64,000 nt of DNA from Massilia putida (GTDB lineage Bacteria; Pseudomonadota; Gammaproteobacteria; Burkholderiales; Burkholderiaceae_D). Both the position numbers and the translations under genes were made by a program. Below are positions 24,420-32,040 of this stretch, piece by piece. The notes beneath the pieces were generated by a model, which saw nothing but the letters and a program-made list of their open reading frames with translations, was not told the DNA's origin and made no database searches. Each line of letters opens with the position of its first letter. Position 1 is the stretch's first letter. The DNA lies in assembly GCF_001941825.1 (NCBI RefSeq), contig NZ_CP019038.1:186001-250000 (forward strand), written 5' to 3'.

Positions 24420-25673
24420 ATGTCCGAGTCCTCTGCCGCCGCACGTCCCCGCCACGCCATCGTCATCGGCGGCGGCCCCGCCGGCCTGATGGCGGCCGAA
24501 GTGCTGGCCGCGGGCGGCGCGCGGGTCGACGTGTACGACGCGATGCCGTCCGCCGGCCGCAAATTCCTCCTGGCCGGCAAGGGCGGCATGAACATCACGC
24601 ACGCGGAGCCCTACGACGCGTTCGTGGGCCGCTACGGCGCCCGCGCAACTGCCGTCCGCGCGTGGCTGGACGCGTTCCCGCCCGAGCAGGTGCGCGCATG
24701 GATCCACGATCTCGGGATCGACACGTTCGTCGGCACGTCCGGCCGCGTGTTCCCGACCGAGATGAAGGCGGCGCCGCTGCTGCGCGCGTGGCTGCACCGG
24801 CTGCGCGAGGCCGGCGTCGCGTTCCACATGCGGCACCGCTGGGTGGGCTGGCGCGACGGCGCGCTCGTCTTCGCCACGCCCGACGGCGAACATCTGGTGG
24901 ATACGACCGGCGCCGCCACCGTGCTGGCGCTGGGCGGCGCGAGCTGGGCGCGGCTCGGTTCCGACGGCGCGTGGGTCCCGCTGCTGGCGGAGCGGGATGT
25001 CGACATCGCGCCCCTCGTGCCGGCGAACTGCGGCTTCGACGCCGACTGGAGCGAACATTTCGCGGACCGCCATGCCGGCGCGCCCTTGACCACCGTCGCG
25101 CTGGCGCTGGACGACGGCCTGTTCCGCAAGGGGCAGTTCGTCGTGACGAAGACCGGCATCGAGGGCAGTCTCGTGTATGCCCTGTCCGCGCCCATCCGCG
25201 ACCGCATCGCCCGCGACGGCCAGGCGACCGTCCTGCTGGACCTGCTGCCCGACCACGATGCTGAGCGCGTGCTCGACGAAGTCGCGCGCCCGCGCGGCAC
25301 GCGCTCGATGGCGAGCCACCTGCAGAGCCGTCTCGGGATCAAGGGCGTGAAATCGGGCCTGCTGCACGAGTGCCTGAGCAAGGCTGACTACGCCAACCCG
25401 GTGAAGGTGGCGCGCGCCTTGAAGGCCTTGCCGCTCGTTTTGAAACGTCCGCGCCCGATCGATGAAGCGATCAGCAGCGCGGGCGGCGTGCGTTTCGAAG
25501 CCTTGGAGCGCGGCACGATGCTGCGCGACGCGCCCGGGGTGTTCGTCGCCGGCGAGATGGTCGACTGGGAAGCGCCGACGGGCGGCTATCTGCTGACGGC
25601 GTGCTTCGGCAGCGGCCGCGCGGCCGGGCGCGCGGCGCTGGACTGGCTGATCAATCCTTGTCGTCGAAACTGA
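24420..25673 (+). CDS. BaiN/HI0933-like NAD(P)/FAD-dependent oxidoreductase
   Basis: Flavoprotein with the FAD-binding dinucleotide motif IVIGGGPAGLMAAE at about residues 17-30, the HI0933-type GKGGMNITHAEP loop, and the C-terminal FAD contact GEMVDWEAPTGGYLLTACFGSG. At 417 residues it fits the TIGR03862 subgroup of this family. The reaction is not established for this subgroup. The start at 24420 (MSESSAAARP) gives the family N-terminus; the longer frame from 24309 would run through the operator region of the divergent XRE unit. Its 3' end overlaps the convergent head-GIN gene by 23 bp. Confidence 0.85.
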   Translation: MSESSAAARPRHAIVIGGGPAGLMAAEVLAAGGARVDVYDAMPSAGRKFLLAGKGGMNITHAEPYDAFVGRYGARATAVRAWLDAFPPEQVRAWIHDLGIDTFVGTSGRVFPTEMKAAPLLRAWLHRLREAGVAFHMRHRWVGWRDGALVFATPDGEHLVDTTGAATVLALGGASWARLGSDGAWVPLLAERDVDIAPLVPANCGFDADWSEHFADRHAGAPLTTVALALDDGLFRKGQFVVTKTGIEGSLVYALSAPIRDRIARDGQATVLLDLLPDHDAERVLDEVARPRGTRSMASHLQSRLGIKGVKSGLLHECLSKADYANPVKVARALKALPLVLKRPRPIDEAISSAGGVRFEALERGTMLRDAPGVFVAGEMVDWEAPTGGYLLTACFGSGRAAGRAALDWLINPCRRN

Positions 25674-26466
25674 CGGTCCCGCTGCCGTTGCGGCTGACGG
25701 ACCGTTCGTCCGGATTGCCGAACACGCGCACCTCGCCGCTGCCGGACAGTTCGGCATGCAGGCGCTTGCTGGCATAGACGGCGCTCTCGCCCGAACCCTT
25801 CTGCATCAAGGCGACCTCCTCGGCGCGCAGGTGGCGCGCATCCAGGTCGCCGGAGCCGCGCATTTCCGCATGCAGCGCGCGGCAGGAGCCCACCAGCGTG
25901 AGCCGGCCCGTGCCGACGACGGCGGCGTCGACGGTGTCGCTCGTGCCGCCCGTCAGTTCCAAGTCGCCGCTGCCGTGCACGGCGGCCATGATTTCGCGGT
26001 AGCGGCCGTTGAAACGCATGCTGCCGGAGCCGTCCAGCGCCACGTCCAGGTGGTCGCCGGCAAAGCCGCTGACGGTGTGTTCGCCGCTGCCGTTGACGCT
26101 CAGCGATTCCAGCGTCGGCAACGTGACCGTCACCTCGATCGGCGTGCGGTGGCGCAGCAGGATGCCGCGCGGGCCGATGCGCAGGACGTCGCCGTCGATG
26201 CTCGTGTCGATGTTGGCCAGCAGCCGCTGCTCGCCGCGTACTTCGAGCGACTGGGTCGCACCCTGGCGCAGGGTGAGATTGACGGGGCCGGCGAGGTCGA
26301 CCTTGGCGACGGCCTTGTCGAGCGGGCGGCGTTCGGTGGCGACGAGGCGGCCGCCGGGGCTGGACGGGCCGTTCGTGCCGTGCGCCCGCAGCATGCTGTA
26401 CGAGACGCCGATCAGCAGGAACGCCAGGACCAGCAGGCTGAATCCGACTTTGAGTAAAGCGCGCAT
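25651..26466 (-). CDS. Head-GIN domain (DUF2807) putative auto-transporter adhesin-like protein
   Basis: An N-terminal membrane anchor or signal (about residues 5-27, VGFSLLVLAFLLIGVSYSML) is followed by a right-handed beta-repeat domain with the recurring GSGxxx turns of DUF2807 (NGSGEHTVSG, LDGSGSMRFNG, HGSGDLELTG, RGSGDLDA, SGSGEVRVFG). The domain is extracytoplasmic. Its ligand is not known, though head-GIN proteins often accompany DUF1700/HAAS proteins and regulators of envelope stress. It begins 7 nt after the HAAS gene, so the two are co-translated or nearly so. Confidence 0.85.
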   Translation of the reverse strand: MRALLKVGFSLLVLAFLLIGVSYSMLRAHGTNGPSSPGGRLVATERRPLDKAVAKVDLAGPVNLTLRQGATQSLEVRGEQRLLANIDTSIDGDVLRIGPRGILLRHRTPIEVTVTLPTLESLSVNGSGEHTVSGFAGDHLDVALDGSGSMRFNGRYREIMAAVHGSGDLELTGGTSDTVDAAVVGTGRLTLVGSCRALHAEMRGSGDLDARHLRAEEVALMQKGSGESAVYASKRLHAELSGSGEVRVFGNPDERSVSRNGSGTVSFDDKD

Positions 26467-26473
26467 GGTGGCC

Positions 26474-27280
26474 TCAACTGCCCTTGAGCAGGGAACGGTT
26501 CATCTGGAGATAGCGCTTGAGGCCGACCAGGGTGTAGCGCGTGACGACGAGCGAGAGCAGGAACAGCGCGATCCCGCCCAGCACGAGGCCGAAGCCGAAC
26601 AGGGTCTGCGTGGTGCGCGATTCCGCATCCATGTCGGTGCTGATGCGCAGCGTGCTGTCGGCCAGCGCCTCGGCGCTGCGCAGGGCGCGCGAGCGCTCGA
26701 TGCGGCTGTCGCGGTCGGGATCGCTGTCCGGGTCGGCCTTGTCTTCGGGCGGCAACGGGGCGGCGACGCGCGGGCGCTCCTGGCGGACGATGATGCCGTT
26801 GCTGCCGATGTCGACGCGCATCTGCCGTCCGCGCCCGTCGTCGTCGATGGTGACGAAGCGGCTCGGCCAGTCAAGGACGAGTTCGTTGGCGCCGGCCAGG
26901 CCGCTGGCGGTCGTCGCGATGCCGGCCAGGTAAAACGTCAGCGCGCAGGCGTACAGGCAGAGCAGCAGTGCCGAATAGACGAGCGCCGGCACGATCATGA
27001 ACAGATTAAAAATGGCCAACCCGACGGCCGACACCATCAGGCGCAGCAGGTTGGCCGGGTGCTTCTTTTCGTTGAAGGCATCCAGGTGCGCGCTCGCGCG
27101 CAGGGTCATGGCGATCTTGGTCGGATCGTCGAGTTCGCGCGCCACGTCCGGTTCGCCCCGCCCGGCCGCGGTGCCGTCGACGAAACGCTGCTCGTAATAG
27201 GCCAGCGTCTTGGCCTGGACGTCGGGCGGCAGGCCGAGCATGGCCCGCTTGAGCGCATCGAGGTATTCCAGTTTGCCCAT
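26474..27280 (-). CDS. HAAS/DUF1700 domain membrane protein
   Basis: The N-terminal 60 residues (KLEYLDALKRAMLGLPPDVQ and the following YYEQRFVDG) are the HAAS helical domain of DUF1700 proteins. Two closely spaced membrane segments follow at about residues 80-130, then a soluble stretch rich in Asp and Arg (about 175-205), and a final segment near 230-250 (GFGLVLGGIALFLLSLVV). HAAS proteins usually pair with PadR-type regulators or GIN proteins; here the head-GIN gene follows directly. Role unknown, probably envelope sensing. The ATG follows GGAAGGAG. Confidence 0.75.
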   Translation of the reverse strand: MGKLEYLDALKRAMLGLPPDVQAKTLAYYEQRFVDGTAAGRGEPDVARELDDPTKIAMTLRASAHLDAFNEKKHPANLLRLMVSAVGLAIFNLFMIVPALVYSALLLCLYACALTFYLAGIATTASGLAGANELVLDWPSRFVTIDDDGRGRQMRVDIGSNGIIVRQERPRVAAPLPPEDKADPDSDPDRDSRIERSRALRSAEALADSTLRISTDMDAESRTTQTLFGFGLVLGGIALFLLSLVVTRYTLVGLKRYLQMNRSLLKGS

Positions 27281-27317
27281 CAGGACTCCTTCCAGGTCGC
27301 CCGGGATGCCACCGCTA

Positions 27318-27449
27318 TCAGCTGCGGCCGAGCAACAACATGGCGGTCAGCGCCGGATCCGGCGCCGTACCGGGGTGGACGAGGATGATCGTCGCGGCCG
27401 CCACGACGGCCAGCAGGGCAAGGGTACGCACGCCGAGAGGGATGTTCAT
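27318..27449 (-). CDS. Small single-span membrane protein (43 residues)
   Basis: A short frame opening at ATG 27449 (or 27455, adding two residues) after GGCGGAA, closing with TGA at 27318-27320. The product has one clear membrane helix (VRTLALLAVVAAATIILV) and a short tail ending LLLGRS. It sits 37 nt before the HAAS gene on the same strand, so it looks like the first gene of the HAAS/head-GIN operon. No family recognised. Confidence 0.6.
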   Translation of the reverse strand: MNIPLGVRTLALLAVVAAATIILVHPGTAPDPALTAMLLLGRS

Positions 27450-27582
27450 TTGCATTTCCGCCAACACTCGTTTCGATGATGCCACTGTACGGATCCCGGA
27501 CGGCGCGCGCCACCGATGTGCGACAGGCTGCGGATTTCGTGGAGCAGGGCGTCATAGCGCGGGATGACCAGTTTCCCCGGCA

Positions 27583-27683
27583 CGTCGTTCCCGCGCAGGC
27601 GGGATAGCGCCCCGCGGCGCCATCCTCCCGATTTCCTCGGCCTCGGAAGCAAAGCGTGGATCCCCGCCTGCGCCGGGATGACG
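27583..27683. repeat. REP-like dispersed inverted repeat, third copy
   Basis: CGTCGTTCCCGCGCAGGCGGGA at the left and GTGGATCCCCGCCTGCGCCGGGATGACG at the right are inverted relatives of the elements at 14985 and 19675. A shorter CCGGGATGACG echo follows at 27687-27698. Located between the hpnE end and the small-TM gene. Confidence 0.7.
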
Positions 27684-27725
27684 GTTGCCGGGATGACGGT
27701 TTCGCGGTCGACTGTAACAGCAAGC

Positions 27726-29081
27726 TCATCGCTTTTCACCCGTAATGACGCCGCTTGCGGCCACCCCGCTGCGTACGGCCGCCTCCAGCGTGGCGGGGTA
27801 ATCGCACGCCGTGTAGTCGCCCGCCAGCGCGAGGCCGGGCAGCCGCGCAGCGTTGGCGGGGCGATCGAGTCCCGGCGTGCACGCGAACGTGGCGCGCTTT
27901 TCCGTGATCGCGCGGGTCCACAGCGGCGCGGCCAGCGCCGGCTGCCCGAACGCGGCCGCCAGCTGGGCCGCGAGGGCAGCCGCCAGCGCGTCCTGGCCGA
28001 TGGCTCCGGCCGGGTCGGCGCCGCTGATCACGACGGCCAGCAAGCCATCCTGGCCCGGATCGAGCTGGCCGCGGTCGAACACGAACTGGCCCCAGCGGTT
28101 GTCGGCGGGCGCATCGACGAGCGCGCAGAACGGCAGCGGCAGGCGCGTTCCGGTCTCGTATTGCAGGTAGACGGTGGCGATGGGTTCGTACGCGAGGGCG
28201 TCCAGCTGCGCCACGATGGCGGCGGCACCAATCAGGGGCCGCAGCAGCGCGGCCGCCTGCCACGGCGGGGCCGCGAGGACGACCGCGTCGAACGGGTGGA
28301 TACCGGTCCCCGCGTGCAGGTGCCAGGCACCGTCAACGGGTTCCAGCGCGTCGATGCGGCAGCCCGTCCGCACCAGGGCGCCGCGGCCTTCCAGGTGGCG
28401 GCGCGCCGCTTCCGGGAACAGGGCGTCGAGCAGCACGCGCGGGATCAGCATGTCGGAGGCGGCCCGTTTCGCCCCCAGGCTGTCGCGCAGCACCGCCAGG
28501 AAGACCTGCGCCGACGCGCGCTCGGGCGGCGTATTCAGCGCGGCCAGGCACAGGGGGCGCCACATCAGGCGGATGAGGCGTTCGGTCTGGTCGAAGCGGG
28601 CCAGCAGTTCGGCCACGCTGCAATCCGTGTATAGCTGCCAGCCCATCCAGCGCGCGCTCGTCGTGAAGCGGGCCAGCGCGAGCTTGTCGGCGCGGTCCAG
28701 GCCGCGCGCGCGCAGCAGGGCCACGAGCATGTGCAACGGCGCGGGCAGGCGCGGGGCGACGAAGTCCATGCCGGCGTCGAGCTTCGGATAGCGCATCTGC
28801 AGCGGCAGGCGCAGCAGGGCCTTGTCCGGATCGACGCCGACGCGGCGCATCAGGCGCAGCGTGTCGGCATAGGCGCCCAGCATGATGTGCTGGCCGTTGT
28901 CGAGCAGCCGGCCGCTCGTCTCGATCGCGCGGGCGCGGCCGCCCAGGGTGCGCGCGGCTTCGAACAGCGTCACGTCGGCGCCCGCGTCCAGCAGCGCGAC
29001 GGCCGCCGCGCAACCGGCCCAGCCGCCGCCGACGACGGCGACGCGACGGCCGGCGCTCCAGGGCTTGTCAGCCGCGGACAT
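27726..29081 (-). CDS. hpnE: Hydroxysqualene dehydroxylase
   Basis: FAD-dependent amine-oxidase-fold enzyme that reduces hydroxysqualene to squalene, the last of the HpnC/D/E steps. Dinucleotide motif VAVVGGGWAGCAAAVALLDAG at residues 14 onward, GGRAR loop, the HpnE-type LDNGQHIMLGAY, and the C-terminal LAGDYTACDYPATLEAAVRSG for FAD. The 451 residues are typical. It overlaps the hpnD 3' end by 14 bp, so hpnC-hpnD-hpnE form an operon for squalene and probably hopanoid synthesis; squalene-hopene cyclase is not in the window. Confidence 0.93.
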   Translation of the reverse strand: MSAADKPWSAGRRVAVVGGGWAGCAAAVALLDAGADVTLFEAARTLGGRARAIETSGRLLDNGQHIMLGAYADTLRLMRRVGVDPDKALLRLPLQMRYPKLDAGMDFVAPRLPAPLHMLVALLRARGLDRADKLALARFTTSARWMGWQLYTDCSVAELLARFDQTERLIRLMWRPLCLAALNTPPERASAQVFLAVLRDSLGAKRAASDMLIPRVLLDALFPEAARRHLEGRGALVRTGCRIDALEPVDGAWHLHAGTGIHPFDAVVLAAPPWQAAALLRPLIGAAAIVAQLDALAYEPIATVYLQYETGTRLPLPFCALVDAPADNRWGQFVFDRGQLDPGQDGLLAVVISGADPAGAIGQDALAAALAAQLAAAFGQPALAAPLWTRAITEKRATFACTPGLDRPANAARLPGLALAGDYTACDYPATLEAAVRSGVAASGVITGEKR

Positions 29082-29901
29082 AGGTCTTCCAGGCCAGCCA
29101 CAGCTTGCGCAGCGGCGTCAGGGAGATCTTCTGGTTGAGGACGTGGAAGCCGTCGCGCTGGATTTCATCGAGCAGCGTGCGGTAGATGGCGGCCATCATG
29201 AGGCCGGGACGCTGCGCGCGGCGGTCTTCTGGCGGCAGCAGCGCGAACGCTTCGTCGTACAAGCCCTGGGCGCGCTCGGCCTGGAATCTCATCAGCGCTT
29301 CGAACTTGTCGCTGTGGCGCGCGTTCAGCAGGTCGGCCGCCGTCACGTTGAACTGCTGCAGTTCGCTGATGGGCAGGTAGATGCGGCCCTTGCGCGCGTC
29401 TTCGCCCACGTCGCGGATGATGTTCGTGAGTTGGAACGCGAGGCCCAGCGTCTCCGCATATTTCAAGGTCTGCGGATTCGTCACGCCGAAGATGCTGGCC
29501 GACAGGATCCCGACGGCGCCCGCCACGTGCCAGCAGTATTTTTTGAGATTCGGGTAGTCGAGGTAGCGCGACTGGTCCAGGTCCATCTCCATGCCGTCGA
29601 TGATGGCCTGCAGGTGTTCCTGTTTCAGGTCGTACGGCTTCACATGGGGCTGCAGCGCCAGCATCACGGGGTGCGTGGGCGTGCCCGAATACATCAATGC
29701 GACCTCGTTGCGCCACCACGCGAGCTTGATGCGCGCGACGGATTGGTCGGTCGTCTCGTCGACGGTGTCGTCGACTTCCCGGCAGAACGCGTACAGCGCC
29801 GTGATCGCGCGCCGGCGTTCCGGCGGCAGGAACAGGAAGCTGTAGTAGAAGCTGGAGCCGCTTTGCGCGGTCTTTTGTTGGCAGTATTCGTCGGGGGACA
29901 T
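29068..29901 (-). CDS. hpnD: Presqualene diphosphate synthase
   Basis: Squalene/phytoene-synthase-fold prenyltransferase that joins two farnesyl diphosphates head to head. The two Asp-rich motifs are CREVDDTVDE and RDVGEDARKGR, and LPISELQQFNV follows, as in HpnD (TIGR03465). 277 residues, soluble. The start at 29901 (MSPDEYCQQK) matches the family. It lies 63 nt after hpnC and overlaps hpnE, fitting the conserved hpnC-D-E order. Confidence 0.93.
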   Translation of the reverse strand: MSPDEYCQQKTAQSGSSFYYSFLFLPPERRRAITALYAFCREVDDTVDETTDQSVARIKLAWWRNEVALMYSGTPTHPVMLALQPHVKPYDLKQEHLQAIIDGMEMDLDQSRYLDYPNLKKYCWHVAGAVGILSASIFGVTNPQTLKYAETLGLAFQLTNIIRDVGEDARKGRIYLPISELQQFNVTAADLLNARHSDKFEALMRFQAERAQGLYDEAFALLPPEDRRAQRPGLMMAAIYRTLLDEIQRDGFHVLNQKISLTPLRKLWLAWKTYVRG

Positions 29902-29964
29902 ATAAAAAGTGTGATTGCACGGAGCAAGTCCGCTATCTTAGCCGATGAGGCATTACATTCCGCA

Positions 29965-30819
29965 TTACATCCTTAACGCGCGCCAGCCGATGACGAGCCA
30001 GTCGAGGCGCTTCAGGCGCGGGCGGCGCCGGAATACGTCGTAGTCCACGCGCTCGATCGCTTCCAGGATGCGCAGGCCGCCCTGCACGACCATCCGCAAT
30101 TCCCAGCCGATGCGGCCCGGCAGACGCGTGGCGAGCGGGGCGCCTTCGAGCATCAGCGCGCGCGCCCGCTCCACCTCGAAGCGCATCAGCGCGCGCCAGT
30201 TCGGCCCCATGCTGCCCTGTTCGATGGCGTCCTGCGTCACGCCGAAGCGCGCGAGATCGTCCAGCGGCAGGTAGATGCGGCCCTTGGCGATGTCGATGGC
30301 GACGTCCTGCCAGAAATTGATGAGCTGCAGCGCCGTGCAGATCGCGTCCGACTCGCGCAGGCTCGTCTCGTCGCCGACCCGGTACAGCGCCAGCATCAAC
30401 CGTCCGACAGGATTGGCGGATCGTCGGCAATAATCCAGCACGCGCGGGAAATCGGGGTAGCGGGTCGTGACGACGTCCTGCTTGAATGCCGAGAGCAGGT
30501 CGCGCAGCGGTTGCAGCGGCAGCTCGAACGTCGCGAGGACCAGGGCCAGACGCCGGAACAGCGGATCGTCCTGCGGCGCGCCCGCTTCGATGGCGTCCAG
30601 CGCCGCGTCGTAGGCCTGCAGCGCCGCCAGGCGTTCGGCCGGGGCGGCATCGCCCTCGTCGGCGAGGTCGTCGGCGCTGCGGGCGAACGCATAGATCGCC
30701 TCCACCGCGGGCACGAGACGGCGCGGCAGGAGGATCGAGGCGACAGGAAAGTTTTCGTAATGGTCGACGGCCAAGGATAGATTGCTGACTCTAAAGTCAT
30801 TTACTGACGATAATTGCAT
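29965..30819 (-). CDS. hpnC: Hydroxysqualene synthase
   Basis: Squalene/phytoene-synthase family enzyme that converts presqualene diphosphate to hydroxysqualene. Typical HpnC opening HYENFPVASILLPRRLVPAV at about residues 20-39, then Asp-rich FARSADDLADEGD and FWQDVAIDIAKGR. First gene of hpnCDE. The ATG at 30819 is the only upstream Met, but a TATAAT box lies just 2 nt before it, so if that box is used the transcript would begin at or after this ATG, and a TTG about 17 codons in, before AVDHYENF, could be the real start. Confidence 0.88.
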   Translation of the reverse strand: MQLSSVNDFRVSNLSLAVDHYENFPVASILLPRRLVPAVEAIYAFARSADDLADEGDAAPAERLAALQAYDAALDAIEAGAPQDDPLFRRLALVLATFELPLQPLRDLLSAFKQDVVTTRYPDFPRVLDYCRRSANPVGRLMLALYRVGDETSLRESDAICTALQLINFWQDVAIDIAKGRIYLPLDDLARFGVTQDAIEQGSMGPNWRALMRFEVERARALMLEGAPLATRLPGRIGWELRMVVQGGLRILEAIERVDYDVFRRRPRLKRLDWLVIGWRALRM

Positions 30820-30820
30820 G

Positions 30821-30826
30821 ATTATA
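30821..30826 (-). promoter_or_regulatory. TATAAT box immediately before hpnC
   Basis: A perfect -10 hexamer on the minus strand ends 2 nt before the annotated hpnC ATG, in the 69-bp divergent gap to the efflux adaptor gene. No good -35 box is visible at 16-18 bp. Confidence 0.4.
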
Positions 30827-30888
30827 ATTGCTAGGTTAAATCCACGACAGTGCTTCGCCGTCCCGGCGGGGCCGCAATGAGGAAACCA

Positions 30889-32040
30889 ATGCGCGCTTTT
30901 CCGTCCGCTCGTCCTTCGATCCTGGTTCTGTTGACGGCCTTGTTGGCCGCGAGCCTGGCCGGCTGTTCACGCAACGAGGCGCCTCCCGAGGACGTCCGTC
31001 CCGTGCGCGCGCTCACGCTGGCGACGGGCACGCTCGGATCGACGGCCGAGTTTTCCGGTGACGTCCGGCCCCGCTACGAATCGCGCCTGGGCTTTCGCGT
31101 CGGCGGCAAGATCAGCGCGCGCAAGGTCGACGTGGGCACCGTCGTCAAGCGCGGCCAGGTGCTGATGCAGCTCGATCCGCAAGACCTGCGCCTCGGCCAG
31201 GCCCAGGCCCAGGCGAACCTGCGCGCGGCGCAGACGAATTACGATCTGGCGCGCGCCGACCTCAAGCGCTACCAGGACCTGCGCAGCCAGAACTTCGTCG
31301 CCCAGGCGGTGCTCGACCAGAAGCTGGCCGCCGCGCATTCGGCCCAGGCCACCGTCGAGGCGGCCCGTGCCGCGTCGCGCGAGCAGGCCAACCAGACCGG
31401 CTACGCCAATCTCGAATCGGACACCGACGGCGTCGTCACCGGCATCGATGCGGAGGTCGGGCAGGTCGTCCAGGCCGGCACGCCGGTCGTGCGCGTGGCG
31501 CGGACCGACGAGAAGGAAGTGGTGATCGGCGTGCCGGAAGACCAGGTCGACGAGCTGCGCAAGGTGAGCGGGGTGCAAGTGCGGCTGTGGGCGGATCCGA
31601 ACCGCAGCATCGCGGGCAAGATCCGCGAGATCTCGCCGGTGGCCGATCCCGCCACGCGGACCTACACGGTGAAGGTGGCGATTCCGCCCCAGGACGACGT
31701 GCGCCTCGGCATGACGGCCGTCGTGCAGCTGGCCCATGCCGGTGTCGGTTCCGCGATCAAGGTGCCCCTGTCGGCGCTGTACCAGAACAAGGGCGTGACG
31801 TCGGTCTGGGTGATCGAGAACGGCGCCGTGCGCCTCGTGCCCGTGCAGGTGGGCGGCGTGTCCGGCAACGAGGTGCTGCTGGCCGGCGGCGTCAAGCCCG
31901 GCCAGACGATCGTGACGGCCGGCGTGAACCTGCTCAAGCCGGGCCAGAAAGTCAAGGTGCTGGCGGCCGACGTGGCGCGCCGCGGCGATGCGGAGGCCGA
32001 AGCGAGTGGTAAGCCGGCGACGGCAGGGGCGGGCAAATGA
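30889..32040 (+). CDS. RND efflux periplasmic adaptor lipoprotein
   Basis: Membrane fusion protein of an RND pump. A lipoprotein signal ends in LAGC at about residues 21-24, so it is anchored in the inner membrane facing the periplasm. The adaptor core shows the lipoyl-half GFRVGGKISARKVDVGTVVKRGQVL, an alpha hairpin (about 85-150), and the beta-barrel segment PATRTYTVKVAI. The ATG at 30889 (MRAFPSARP) is chosen because GAGG lies 6 nt upstream; ATG 30877 would also be in frame. The TGA stop overlaps the pump ATG (ATGA). Confidence 0.9.
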   Translation: MRAFPSARPSILVLLTALLAASLAGCSRNEAPPEDVRPVRALTLATGTLGSTAEFSGDVRPRYESRLGFRVGGKISARKVDVGTVVKRGQVLMQLDPQDLRLGQAQAQANLRAAQTNYDLARADLKRYQDLRSQNFVAQAVLDQKLAAAHSAQATVEAARAASREQANQTGYANLESDTDGVVTGIDAEVGQVVQAGTPVVRVARTDEKEVVIGVPEDQVDELRKVSGVQVRLWADPNRSIAGKIREISPVADPATRTYTVKVAIPPQDDVRLGMTAVVQLAHAGVGSAIKVPLSALYQNKGVTSVWVIENGAVRLVPVQVGGVSGNEVLLAGGVKPGQTIVTAGVNLLKPGQKVKVLAADVARRGDAEAEASGKPATAGAGK

